NCBI GenBank assembly: GCA_904397815.1
Contig: CAJFOT010000033.1
Span: 1-64,000, forward strand
Source: Candidatus Paralachnospira sangeri
GTDB taxonomy: Bacteria > Bacillota > Clostridia > Lachnospirales > Lachnospiraceae
Reading direction: 5' to 3'
DNA: 64,000 nucleotides
The position numbers and the translations under genes are program-made. Positions 1-9,451 of the stretch are shown piece after piece. The notes below the pieces were generated by a model, which saw only the letters and a program-made list of their open reading frames with translations, did not search any database and was not told the origin of the DNA. Every line of letters begins with the position of its first letter. The first letter of the stretch is position 1.

Positions 1-237
1 AAGTCCGGTTCTGAAAAACCGCCTCGGAATCTGCTTTAGTACCTGTTCGGGCCGGGAATCAAGCGGCAGAATGTCCCGCCCATATGGTGCTGTGCCCCAG
101 AGCGTTGTCTCCCCATCCGGCGGTTCTGGATACTGGCTGCCGCTTCCCGCTATGACCTCCGATGCTGTCCGGCGGTTCGTACCTCCCGCCTGCCGATGAA
201 CAAAAACATGGTACTGCTGTCCGGCCAGCTGCCTCAC
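1..237 (-). CDS. Possible partial ORF running off the left edge, uncharacterised
   Basis: Open minus-strand frame from a GTG 2 nt after the desulfoferrodoxin stop: VRQLAGQQYHVFVHRQAGGTNRRTASEVIAGSGSQYPEPPDGETTLWGTAPYGRDILPLDSRPEQVLKQIPRRFFRTGL, no stop before the window edge. Confidence 0.4.
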   Translation of the reverse strand, partial: MRQLAGQQYHVFVHRQAGGTNRRTASEVIAGSGSQYPEPPDGETTLWGTAPYGRDILPLDSRPEQVLKQIPRRFFRTGL

Positions 238-238
238 G

Positions 239-634
239 TCAGCTTTTCAGCTCTTTCGCCCACAGCCCATGAAGGTTGCAGTAAGCTGAGGCCCGCACCA
301 GGGCGGAGGGATCGGGGATCATGAACTCAGCCTCAGGCTTCTCACCTGCCTGGAGAAATTTTCTGCACACACTGTGCTGTGTCTCCAGGCTGATCCAGAC
401 GATACTGTGTTCTGTGTCCATCGGATGGCATACCGCGCCGGCGCACACTGTCACTTTATTTCCGCTGATCTTCACCACCGGCACATGCTTTTCCTCTCCC
501 TGTCCTGATGTGTGGACGGGAAGCTGAATCATCTTCTCCTTGCAGCAGTACAGTTCTTCCGGACAATCCTGCAGCACCTCCACCTGTTTCCTGCATTCCT
601 TACAATATAATATATCTCTCTGTGCCATTTTCAC
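239..634 (-). CDS. dfx: Desulfoferrodoxin / superoxide reductase
   Basis: N-terminal CKEC...CC (desulforedoxin-like centre) plus EKHVPV, HPMDTEHSI and CNLHGLW (superoxide reductase Fe site). Confidence 0.88.
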   Translation of the reverse strand: MKMAQRDILYCKECRKQVEVLQDCPEELYCCKEKMIQLPVHTSGQGEEKHVPVVKISGNKVTVCAGAVCHPMDTEHSIVWISLETQHSVCRKFLQAGEKPEAEFMIPDPSALVRASAYCNLHGLWAKELKS

Positions 635-740
635 ATACCTCCTGAATCCGGGCAGGCTTTCACGCCTCCTTTTTTCATATTTTTTCCGTCAGGAAGGCAT
701 ATTATACACGGCGCCGGCGCATCTGAAGCATACTGTTTTT

Positions 741-1259
741 CTAACGGTCCCGGATGCTGATGGACTCTACTGCCACACTTCCGCTGCGTACAATGGACAC
801 CTGTTTATGAGTTTCTTTCACCAGATTGATCAGACTGGTATTCCGCTCCTCCGTCTGGACACATTCCAGCAGTACGCTTTCCTTCCCGTAGTCTACCACC
901 TTTACGCCAAAAACCTGGGCGATGTTAAACAGATCGTTTTTGTCTTTCAGCGTGCAGCCCTTTACCTTCAGGTACATGATTTCCTTCATATGGAGGGCTG
1001 TGTTGGTGTAGTCTGTCACCTTGATGACTTCCACACAGTGATTCAGCTGTTTCTTGATCTGCTCAAATGTGGCGTCATCGCTGTCCACGCAGATGGTCAT
1101 CCTGGAAACCGTCTCATCCTCTGTCTCACCGACAGTCAGGCTGTGAAGGTTATAGGACTTTCCCGAAATCAGTCCCGCGATCCTGGCCAGAACACCGGGC
1201 CGGTTTTCCACATATAACGCAAGCCACCTTTTCTTCATCTCCATATCCCTCCTCATCAT
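741..1259 (-). CDS. ilvN: Acetolactate synthase small subunit
   Basis: ACT-domain start RWLALYVENRPGVLARIAGLISGKSYNLHSLTVGETED; overlaps the end of ilvB by 4 nt. Confidence 0.93.
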   Translation of the reverse strand: MMRRDMEMKKRWLALYVENRPGVLARIAGLISGKSYNLHSLTVGETEDETVSRMTICVDSDDATFEQIKKQLNHCVEVIKVTDYTNTALHMKEIMYLKVKGCTLKDKNDLFNIAQVFGVKVVDYGKESVLLECVQTEERNTSLINLVKETHKQVSIVRSGSVAVESISIRDR

Positions 1260-3022
1260 TTTTCCTCCTGCTTCTGACTGCCGCTGTTCAGGCCCGGATA
1301 GTCCACGATCATCTGGTCTACCGTTCCGCCGTTCATAATCATGGGCAGCACCAGTTCATTGGGATCTATCACAAATTCAATCAGCGTGGGCCCGGTTTTG
1401 TGAGCCGCCGCCTGATCGAAAGCCGATTCCATCTGTTCCTGGTCGAATACCCGGATGCCCAGGGTTCCGTAGCTTTCCGCCAGCTTTACGAAATCAGGAA
1501 GATAGGGCGGGCATTTTTCACTGATATCCCCGCACCGCTTCTCACAGCTCTTGCGCCAGCACAGACAGGTTTTGGAGAACCGTTTGTCATAAAACAGATG
1601 CTGCATCTGCCGCACCATGCCCAGATAACTGTTGTTCAGGATACAGACTGTGATTGGCAGCTCATAAGCCATGGCTGTAGCCAGCTCCTGCATATTCATC
1701 TGGAAACCGCCGTCTCCGGTGACACATACCACCTGCTTATCCGGGTTGCCCAGCTGGGCGCCGATGGCAGCGGGGAATCCGTATCCCATGGTTCCCAGAC
1801 CGCCGGAGGTCAGGAACTGGTTCCTTCCGGTCATGCCGATATACTGAGCCGCCCACATCTGATGCTGGCCCACATCGGTCACAATAATACCATCCTTAAA
1901 GCGGCGGCCGATCTCCCGCATCACCGCCTCCGGTGACAATTTGTCTGAGCAGCGCTGCTGTACCATGGGATGCTCTGTCTTCCAGGTCTCCAGCTGCTTT
2001 CTCCAGGGGTCAATCTCACAGTACTGGGCCCGCTTCAGCATCTCATGGATGGCGGCGCCGGCGTCTGCCACAATGGGCACATCCACCTTGATATTTCTGG
2101 AAATACTGGAGGATTCGATATCCACATGGATAATTTTCGCGTTTTTCGCGAATTCCTCAATTTTTCCTGTAATCCGGTCGCTGAATCGGGTTCCGATGGA
2201 AAAGAGAAGGTCGCATTCCTTAATCGCCATGTTCGCCACATAAAATCCATGCATACCTGCATTGCCGTAATACAGAGGATGGCCGGAGGGAATCGCCCCT
2301 TTTCCCATAAGTGTCGTCACCGCAGGCACGCCAGTGGAGTCCATCAGGGTGGTCATCAGCCGCCCTGCACAGGAAAGCTTCACGCCGCCTCCAACCAGGA
2401 ACAGAGGGCGCTTCGCCTCTCTCAGCATTTCCATGGCCCTCTTGATCTGTCCTTCATGCACCTTTGTATTCGGTTTATAGCCCCGGATGGAAACCGGCTG
2501 ATCGAAATCATCCTCATCCTCCTCCAGCATCATATCCTTGGGCAGATCTACCACTACAGGCCCCGGTTTTCCGGTTCTGGCGATAAAAAAGGCTTCTTTC
2601 ATGATCCGGACCAGATCTTTTCTCTGTCTGACCATAATGGTAAATTTCGAAATATTTCTTACGACGCCTACAATATCAATTTCCTGAAAAGCGTCATTGC
2701 CGATCAGGCTTCTGGGCGCCTGTCCGGTGAAACATACCAGGGGGATACTGTCATAGTTTGCTGTAGCGATGCCGGTTACCAGATTTGTGGCGCCGGGGCC
2801 GCTGGTCACCAGACAGACGCCCACTTTTCCGGTAGAACGGGCATATCCGTCCGCCGCGTGGATGGCCCCCTGCTCATGGCGGGGCAGAACCACTTCGATA
2901 TCGTCCTGATCATACAGGCGGTCAAAAATATCAATCACATACCCGCCGGGATAGCCAAATACCGTGTCCACACCTTCATTTTTCAGAACCTGGACAAAGC
3001 TCTCTGTTCCTTTCATTTTCAT
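1256..3022 (-). CDS. ilvB: Acetolactate synthase large subunit (ThDP enzyme)
   Basis: VFGYPGGYVIDIFDRL, TSGPGATNLVTGIATA, GDGGFQMNMQELATA; contains a Cys-rich insertion. Confidence 0.95.
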   Translation of the reverse strand: MKMKGTESFVQVLKNEGVDTVFGYPGGYVIDIFDRLYDQDDIEVVLPRHEQGAIHAADGYARSTGKVGVCLVTSGPGATNLVTGIATANYDSIPLVCFTGQAPRSLIGNDAFQEIDIVGVVRNISKFTIMVRQRKDLVRIMKEAFFIARTGKPGPVVVDLPKDMMLEEDEDDFDQPVSIRGYKPNTKVHEGQIKRAMEMLREAKRPLFLVGGGVKLSCAGRLMTTLMDSTGVPAVTTLMGKGAIPSGHPLYYGNAGMHGFYVANMAIKECDLLFSIGTRFSDRITGKIEEFAKNAKIIHVDIESSSISRNIKVDVPIVADAGAAIHEMLKRAQYCEIDPWRKQLETWKTEHPMVQQRCSDKLSPEAVMREIGRRFKDGIIVTDVGQHQMWAAQYIGMTGRNQFLTSGGLGTMGYGFPAAIGAQLGNPDKQVVCVTGDGGFQMNMQELATAMAYELPITVCILNNSYLGMVRQMQHLFYDKRFSKTCLCWRKSCEKRCGDISEKCPPYLPDFVKLAESYGTLGIRVFDQEQMESAFDQAAAHKTGPTLIEFVIDPNELVLPMIMNGGTVDQMIVDYPGLNSGSQKQEEK

Positions 3023-3064
3023 ATGTTACATTCCCTCCTCTGCACTCATAAAACAGAATCCTGT

Positions 3065-3345
3065 TATATAAAAACGCCCTAAGCTGTTTGATAGCTTAGG
3101 GCGAATATTGCATCCGTGTTACCACCTAAATTCAGAGATCTCTCTGCACTCTGCCGGTACAGGCCGCAGCCGGACTGCCGCTGATACCGCTTCCCTGTAA
3201 CGGGGGAATGCCGTTGGAGCTTAATAAAGATTTCTCTCGTTGGGTCCACTGCTCAAGGGCTACTTCCATATGCCTGAAATGAAGATTTTCACCACCCATC
3301 TTCTCTCTGAAAATTCAGAATATATGTACTCCTCCCTGTCACTGC
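3065..3345 (-). promoter_or_regulatory. T-box leader upstream of ilvBN, probable Val (GUA) specifier
   Basis: Minus strand has T-box signature AGGTGGTAACACGG, stem I elements (AGAGAGAAGATGGGTGGTGAAAATC) and GAA-GTA-GCCCTTGAGC specifier context (GTA at 3263..3261), then a terminator. Confidence 0.88.
3071..3103 (-). terminator. Intrinsic terminator of the T-box
   Basis: Minus strand CGCCCTAAGCTatcaaacAGCTTAGGGCG followed by TTTTT. Confidence 0.9.
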
Positions 3346-3451
3346 ATTTTCCTGTAAATTGAAATATATTATAGCGGAATCTCTGCTCTTTGTCAAACAA
3401 AATTTCCACGATCCGGCAGGAAAACCGAAATTATTTTGAGCATTTTCTTTG

Positions 3452-4459
3452 TTACAGCAATTCCACACCGGCGCTTCTGCAGATTTCCATAGTCTCCTGA
3501 TCCCATACAGAGGACTGCACCTCTCCGATATGGGCTTTGCCCAGCATCAGCATACAGAGACGGGACTGACCGATACCGCCGCCGATGGTCAGAGGCAGTT
3601 TTCCCTCCAGCAGCATCTTATGGAAGGGCAGCTTGCGCCGCTCATTGCAGCCGGCCTTATTCAGCTGTTCATCCAGAGATTTCTCGTCTACACGGATCCC
3701 CATGGAAGAAATCTCCAGAGCATGACCCAGCACCTCATCCCAGAACAGCAGGTCGCCGTTCAGCGCCCAGTCATCATAGTCCGGAGCCCGGCCATCATGC
3801 CGCTCACCATTCTCCATCACATCTCCGATCTGCATAATAAAAATAGTCTTATGCTCCTTTGCAAACAGATCCTCCCGTTCTTTCGGCGTCCGGTCAGGAT
3901 ACAAAGCCGCCAGCTCTGAGGATGTGATAAAGGTAACATCCCGGCACAGCTCTGTCCGCAGGCTTTCGAAATGATATTTCACCTCATCCAGGGTATTGCA
4001 GATCACATTGACAATCCGTCTCACGGTCTCCTTGAGATAATCCAGATTCCGGTCCTCTTTCCGGATAATTTTCTCCCAGTCCCACTGATCTACATAGATA
4101 GAATGGGTATTATCCAGTTCTTCATCCCGGCGGATGGCATTCATATCCGCCAGCAGCCCTTTGCCCACATGAAAATCATAGCGGTAAAGAGCCATACGCT
4201 TCCACTTTGCCAGAGAATGCACCACCTGGGCGTCCTTCTGCAGGGCAGGCACATCAAAGGATACCGGCCGCTCCACACCGTTCAGATCATCGTTCAGGCC
4301 AGTCAGCGGATCGATGACCACAGGCGCTGTCACACGTTTCAGTCGGAGCGCCATGCTTAATTTCTTTTCAAAAATACTCTTAATCGTTCCGATGGCCTCC
4401 TGGGTCTCGTACAGACTGAGCATGGAAAAATATTCTTCGGGTATGATAGTTTTACTCAT
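3452..4459 (-). CDS. asnA: Aspartate--ammonia ligase
   Basis: RLKRVTAPVVIDPLTGLNDDLNGVERPVSFD, HSIYVDQWDWEKII, TIGGGIGQSRLCMLML. Confidence 0.95.
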   Translation of the reverse strand: MSKTIIPEEYFSMLSLYETQEAIGTIKSIFEKKLSMALRLKRVTAPVVIDPLTGLNDDLNGVERPVSFDVPALQKDAQVVHSLAKWKRMALYRYDFHVGKGLLADMNAIRRDEELDNTHSIYVDQWDWEKIIRKEDRNLDYLKETVRRIVNVICNTLDEVKYHFESLRTELCRDVTFITSSELAALYPDRTPKEREDLFAKEHKTIFIMQIGDVMENGERHDGRAPDYDDWALNGDLLFWDEVLGHALEISSMGIRVDEKSLDEQLNKAGCNERRKLPFHKMLLEGKLPLTIGGGIGQSRLCMLMLGKAHIGEVQSSVWDQETMEICRSAGVELL

Positions 4460-4558
4460 AAAATCCTCCTGCTGCCGGCATTTCGTCCCGCCTTGCGAGC
4501 CTGCCGGTTTTCTCCCTGTTGATTATAAAAAACATTTGCGGATAAGTCAATGCACCTC

Positions 4559-5896
4559 TCACGCTTTCCCACAGCATTTCCCTCTCAGCTGCTTTACCAG
4601 AATCGGCACCTCGAACACCAGCATCATCAGCCACCCGCCCAGGCAGGCGTAGGCGATGCCGGGAATGCCGTAGCGGGGCGCCAGATACCAGGAAAACAGC
4701 ACACGGAAAATCATCTGGGTGGCCGTAGCGCCCAGGGTCACCTCCATCCGCCCCAGTCCCCGGAAAAATCCCTGGATGCCGTTGGTCACAGCCGGGAGAA
4801 TATAACAGAACGCAATGGTCGTCAGATAATGACTGCCCATGCTGATAATCTGAACTTCCTCTTCCTGGACAAACAAAGTCATCAGGAACCGGGCGCACAG
4901 GAAGATCACCGCACCGATGGCGATGCCGTATGCCACTTCCAGCGCCAGCCCTTCCTTCAGTCCTTTCCGCACCCGCGTTTCATTGCCGGCGCCCCGGTTC
5001 TGGGCGATAAATACCGTGATACCCTGGCCAATACTCTGCTGGGGCGTATAGGCGAAATCGTCCACCCGGTTGACTGCGTTAAATGTAGCCATGGCATCCA
5101 CTCCCAGGGGATTAACCGTCATCTGCACCCCGACCTTTCCCATATACAGCACTGCCTGCTGCATGGCGCTGGCCCAGCTGTAATGGATGGTCCGGGAGAG
5201 AAGTCCCCTGTCCACATGCATTTCCTTCCGGCTGACCCGCAGCAGATCCACCCGCCGGTACACATAGATCATACACATTACCGCCGAGCAGGCCTGAGCC
5301 ATGACGGTGGCCGCGGCCGCTCCCGCCGCCCCTGTGTGGAAAACCGCCACCATAACATAGTCCAGCACGCCGTTCAGTACCGCCGCCACGATCAGACAGC
5401 GGACCGGCGTCACCGAATCCCCTACACTGCGCAGGGCAGAGGCGTATACATTATACAAAAAGGTAAAAATCAGGCCGGCGAAAATAATCCGCAGATATGC
5501 CTGAGCCTCCCCGATCACCTCTGCGGGAGTATTGATCAGCACGAGAATCGGCCTGGCCAGAAAAATAAACAGGATGCTCAGGCCGATGGTAAAGACAATG
5601 CCTGCCACCAGCGTGGTGGAAACCTCCCGTTTCAGTCTCCTCTGGTCCCCTGCCCCGTAAAATTCACTCATCAGCACCGAAGCGCCCATGCACAAGCCTA
5701 TGATGAAAAAGAGCACAATATTCATAATCGGATTGGCTGTACCCACGGCTGCCAGAGAATTTTTTCCTGCAAACCGGCCCACAATAATGGAATCCATCGC
5801 ATTATAGGTCAGCTGAAATAAATTTCCCAGAATCGTGGGAACCGCATAGCTGAGAAGGTGGCGGAAAATCCGTCCCTCTGTCATGTTTCTTACCAT
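4559..5896 (-). CDS. MATE family efflux transporter
   Basis: Twelve-helix hydrophobic pattern with NAMDSIIVGRFAGKNSLAAVGTANPI and QNRGAGNETRVRKGLKEG. Confidence 0.9.
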   Translation of the reverse strand: MVRNMTEGRIFRHLLSYAVPTILGNLFQLTYNAMDSIIVGRFAGKNSLAAVGTANPIMNIVLFFIIGLCMGASVLMSEFYGAGDQRRLKREVSTTLVAGIVFTIGLSILFIFLARPILVLINTPAEVIGEAQAYLRIIFAGLIFTFLYNVYASALRSVGDSVTPVRCLIVAAVLNGVLDYVMVAVFHTGAAGAAAATVMAQACSAVMCMIYVYRRVDLLRVSRKEMHVDRGLLSRTIHYSWASAMQQAVLYMGKVGVQMTVNPLGVDAMATFNAVNRVDDFAYTPQQSIGQGITVFIAQNRGAGNETRVRKGLKEGLALEVAYGIAIGAVIFLCARFLMTLFVQEEEVQIISMGSHYLTTIAFCYILPAVTNGIQGFFRGLGRMEVTLGATATQMIFRVLFSWYLAPRYGIPGIAYACLGGWLMMLVFEVPILVKQLRGKCCGKA

Positions 5897-6015
5897 AACT
5901 TTACCTCTGTATATCGCTTTTCTGTAAAAACCACCGCCGAAAATGTATTATATCAGCAAGTTCCGACACGAATACCGAGCCGCCCTGCGCCGGAACTCTT
6001 CATCTGCCCCTGGAA

Positions 6016-6855
6016 TCAGGTATGTCTCCTGCGGGAAGCAGCGATTTTTCCCGCCAGGCTGAACACAGTCAGGAAGGCCAGATTCACCAGCACCACACTG
6101 GCTCCCGCCGGCGTCCCGTAGCCGTAAGAGAGAATCATGCCGATAAAGAAAGCCGCTACGGACACCGCTGCAGAGCAGATTACCACGCCCCGAAAACTTT
6201 TCATCACCCTCATGGAGATCAGAGATGGGAAAATAATCAGGCTGGAAATCAGCAAGGCTCCCATCATCTGCATGCCCAGCACAATGGTCACCGCCGTCAG
6301 CACCGCGATCAGTGTATTGTAAAAAGAAGTTCTGACCCTGGCTGTTTTCGCAAAAGTCTCATCAAAGGTGATGGCAAAAATCTTATGATAGCAGATCAGA
6401 AACAGCACCAGCACTGTCAGGCAGAGAACTGTGCTGACGGCCACATCGCTTCTGCGCATGGCCAGAATGCTGCCAAACATATAGCTGTATACATCCAGAT
6501 TCATCCCTGTGGTCAGGGAGGTTACTGTCACGCCTACTGCCAGGGCGCCGGAGGATACCACGGCGATCGCCGCATCGCTTTTGATCTTTCCCGTTTCCTC
6601 CAGCCGAAGCAGCGCCACGGCCGCAATCACCACCACCGGAATGGACACCTGGAGAGGCGACCAGCCGCAGGCCACCGCCACTGACAGGGCGCCGAAGGAC
6701 ACATGAGACAGGCCGTCCCCGATCATGGAGTAATTTTTCAGCACCAGGCTGACCCCCAGAAGAGAGGCACACAGAGAAACCATGCATCCCACCAGCAGGG
6801 CCCGCACGATAAAGGAATAAGACACCATTTCCATCAGCAGGCTGATCATATTCAT
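6016..6855 (-). CDS. znuB: Metal ABC transporter permease (zinc/manganese type)
   Basis: ABC-3 family membrane protein; overlaps znuC-like gene, in a three-gene operon. Confidence 0.85.
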   Translation of the reverse strand: MNMISLLMEMVSYSFIVRALLVGCMVSLCASLLGVSLVLKNYSMIGDGLSHVSFGALSVAVACGWSPLQVSIPVVVIAAVALLRLEETGKIKSDAAIAVVSSGALAVGVTVTSLTTGMNLDVYSYMFGSILAMRRSDVAVSTVLCLTVLVLFLICYHKIFAITFDETFAKTARVRTSFYNTLIAVLTAVTIVLGMQMMGALLISSLIIFPSLISMRVMKSFRGVVICSAAVSVAAFFIGMILSYGYGTPAGASVVLVNLAFLTVFSLAGKIAASRRRHT

Positions 6856-7562
6856 GTCCGGTTACCTCCTTCCGTCATCATCCGCCCGGAGGCGCTGTTT
6901 TCATATTCCGATACCGTCCCGTAGAACCGGACGCCGCCGTCCAGAAGCAAAATCTCCCTGGCGTGCTTCAATACATGGTCCAGATCATGGGAAACCATGA
7001 GGATCGCCAGCCCTTCCTTCTGATTCAGCTCATCCAGCATCTGATACAGCTCCTTCACCGCCATCGGATCCAGGCCGGATACCGGCTCATCCAACACCAG
7101 GATACTGTCTGTGGCGCACAGCGCCCGGGCAATCAGTGCCCGCTGCCGCTGTCCGCCGGACAATTCCCGGTAGCACCGGTTTTTCAGATCCCCGATCCCC
7201 ATCCGCTTCATATTCCGATCTGCCAGTTCCTTCTCCTTTTTCGTATAAAAAGGACGCAGGCCGCACCGGCGGAGACAGCCGGACAGAACCACCTCTCCCA
7301 CTGTTGCGGGAAAATTTTTCTGAAGATCTGTCTGCTGGGGCAGATAGCCGATGCCGTCCTGCTCCACGGCAGACCCGTAGGCCACACTTCCCTCCATCGG
7401 CTTCAGCAGGCCCAGAAGCCCTTTAATCAGCGTGGACTTCCCGGCGCCGTTTTCTCCAATGATTCCAATATAATCACCCGGCTCCACCGCCAGTGTCACA
7501 TCCTGCACCACCGCGCGCCCCTCATATCCGAAGCAGGCGCCGTCACAGCGTATCAGCTCCAT
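6852..7562 (-). CDS. znuC: Metal ABC transporter ATP-binding protein
   Basis: Walker A GENGAGKSTLIKG, signature LSGGQRQRALIARAL, Walker B ILVLDEPVSGLD. Confidence 0.9.
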   Translation of the reverse strand: MELIRCDGACFGYEGRAVVQDVTLAVEPGDYIGIIGENGAGKSTLIKGLLGLLKPMEGSVAYGSAVEQDGIGYLPQQTDLQKNFPATVGEVVLSGCLRRCGLRPFYTKKEKELADRNMKRMGIGDLKNRCYRELSGGQRQRALIARALCATDSILVLDEPVSGLDPMAVKELYQMLDELNQKEGLAILMVSHDLDHVLKHAREILLLDGGVRFYGTVSEYENSASGRMMTEGGNRT

Positions 7563-7563
7563 A

Positions 7564-8550
7564 TCACTCCAGCCCTTTCTTCAAATTTTCCAGATTCCGC
7601 TTCATCAGTTCTACATAAGTGACGCCGGACTGAAAATCATCCCGGGTCACATTGTGGCAGGAATGGAGCATCAGCATCTCTGCCCCCGTCTCCTCGCTGA
7701 TGATCTCCGCTGTCCGGGTGCTGCTCAGCTCCACATAATAGATCACCGGGATATTCTCCTCTTTCACTTCATCAATCAGTTTGGCAATAGAAGCCGCGCT
7801 GGGCTCCATCTCCGCGCCGCAGCCCGGAAAAGCCGCGTCATACTCCAGCCCGTATTCATCTGCCAGGTAGCGGAAGGGAAATTTGTCTCCGAATATCACC
7901 ACATTCCGGCTCCCCTCCGCCACTGCCTGACGAAACTGGCTGTCCAGCTCCTCCAGCTGTCCTGTCAGTGTCTCCAGATTGGCCTCATAATAATCCTGAT
8001 TCTCCGGGTCCGCGGCGATCAGCCCATCTGCAACCGCCCGAGCCAGCACCACTGCGTTTTTCGGGGATGTCCAGATATGTTCATCATATTCAATCTCCTC
8101 GATCTCTCCATCCCCGTGGTCATGGTCCTCATGGGCGTGATTCAGCTCCATGCTCTCTGTCAGCACTTCCTCCACCGGGGTCACATAATCCATCATCCGC
8201 ACCGTCAGCCGGCCGGGATTTTCCACCGCCTCCAGAGCCTGATCCACCCACTGCTCCATTTCCCCGCCATTATAGAGGAAAAGGTCGCATTCACCGATTC
8301 GTATCATATCCACAGGGGTCGGCTCAAAGGAATGGCTATCCCTCCCTGCGGGGAGAAGGAGCGTCAGATCAATCCGGTCTCCGCCGATCTGCCTGGCAAA
8401 ATCATAATAGGGGAAAATAGTGGCAATTACATCCGGCTTTCCGCTTTCCGCCGCCCCCTGTTGTGTTTCTCCTGTCTGCGCCCCATGGCAGCCTGTCAGA
8501 CATAATAAAACCAGCGCCGCCGCGGCCAGAAGTCCAGCTACTCTTCTCAT
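7564..8550 (-). CDS. znuA: Metal ABC transporter substrate-binding lipoprotein (probably zinc)
   Basis: Lipobox LTGC, ATIFPYYDFARQIGGDRIDLTLLLPAGRDSHSFEPTP, His/Asp-rich loop HAHEDHDHGDGE; internal Met start chosen (track ORF runs to 8586). Confidence 0.88.
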   Translation of the reverse strand: MRRVAGLLAAAALVLLCLTGCHGAQTGETQQGAAESGKPDVIATIFPYYDFARQIGGDRIDLTLLLPAGRDSHSFEPTPVDMIRIGECDLFLYNGGEMEQWVDQALEAVENPGRLTVRMMDYVTPVEEVLTESMELNHAHEDHDHGDGEIEEIEYDEHIWTSPKNAVVLARAVADGLIAADPENQDYYEANLETLTGQLEELDSQFRQAVAEGSRNVVIFGDKFPFRYLADEYGLEYDAAFPGCGAEMEPSAASIAKLIDEVKEENIPVIYYVELSSTRTAEIISEETGAEMLMLHSCHNVTRDDFQSGVTYVELMKRNLENLKKGLE

Positions 8551-8630
8551 ATCAGCCTCCCAGTATAAAGCTCCGTCATCAGGCACTCTGTGCCCGTCTG
8601 AACCAATATATCCGCAAACAATATTTTATT

Positions 8631-8659
8631 ATTATAGTACGATCCCGCCGGAATCACAA
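8631..8659 (-). promoter_or_regulatory. Promoter of the metal ABC operon
   Basis: Minus strand TTGTGA-N17-TATAAT. Confidence 0.6.
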
Positions 8660-8819
8660 TCATTTTTTCCCCTCGCGCCCAGCTGAACTGCTGCTTCTCC
8701 GGAAGATATGCCCGGGAAAACTCATACTCCCAGTTCCTGACATGTATAACCCCGGAAAGAAAGGGGATGATAAATCTGTAAAACAGCGCATACTGATTTC
8801 ATCACAGGAGGATTGTTCT

Positions 8820-9002
8820 ATGAAAAAAAGAAATGATAAAATTGATTATCACGTAGAGGACACCTTTGACCAGAGCACCAGCTCCGCCACCGATATGACC
8901 GGGCTGATTCCTTCACTGCCAGAGGATGACGCAGAAATCGACGCCTATCGGGATCTTTACCCGTATATGCCAAGAGAAACACCGGAGGACCGGACATTTT
9001 AA
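8820..9002 (+). CDS. Small acidic conserved-looking protein (60 aa)
   Basis: ATG after an AGGAGG-like RBS: MKKRNDKIDYHVEDTFDQSTSSATDMTGLIPSLPEDDAEIDAYRDLYPYMPRETPEDRTF; the track's 8463 start is an over-extension. Confidence 0.65.
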   Translation: MKKRNDKIDYHVEDTFDQSTSSATDMTGLIPSLPEDDAEIDAYRDLYPYMPRETPEDRTF

Positions 9003-9031
9003 GCATAATCATTCTTTTGCTGACAGTGTAA

Positions 9032-9075
9032 GGAGGGTGTCCCCAAGTCATTCGATGACTTTAAGGACACCCTCC
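9032..9075. terminator. Strong hairpin between convergent genes
   Basis: GGAGGGTGTCC-c-CAAGTCAT-tcg-ATGACTT-ta-a-GGACACCCTCC; no clear T-tract on either strand. Confidence 0.6.
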
Positions 9076-9094
9076 AGCTGTTGCAGCAGACACA

Positions 9095-9400
9095 TCATGC
9101 CTCCATCCCCATCCGGATCAGCTCGCTGATTCCCTCTCCGTGGGTGCCCTGCACCTTGTAGGGTTTGATCAGGGCCAGCAGGCTTCTGTCTGTCTCATCT
9201 CCCTGAGACAGTTTCTGCTCCTGAGACATCACATCGTCCTTCAGCTGATCCAGCTCTGTCTCCGGGTCTGCCTGAATCCCCAGGCGTTTCAGCGCCCATG
9301 AACAGGCATAGGCACACTCATAATCAGATATCATAGCCGGCTCTCCCTGAAAGCGGTTCACCTTCAGCTCCACCGCCATTTTTGCGCAATCCGCAACCAT
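9095..9400 (-). CDS. Hypothetical protein (101 aa)
   Basis: ORF with upstream AGGAGG-like RBS; no family recognised. Confidence 0.6.
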   Translation of the reverse strand: MVADCAKMAVELKVNRFQGEPAMISDYECAYACSWALKRLGIQADPETELDQLKDDVMSQEQKLSQGDETDRSLLALIKPYKVQGTHGEGISELIRMGMEA

Positions 9401-9451
9401 ATCAGTCCCTCCTTGATGTCGACCATCAGATATACTCTGTGTTGTCAGCTG

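Noticed and set aside
1970-3082. Long plus-strand ORF (370 aa) opposite ilvB
   Set aside because: Antisense to a clearly coding gene, no family resemblance, biased composition typical of the reverse frame of GC-rich codons.
4452-4898. 148-aa minus-strand ORF overlapping the MATE gene
   Set aside because: Different frame over the MATE 3' end; no RBS and no homology recognised.
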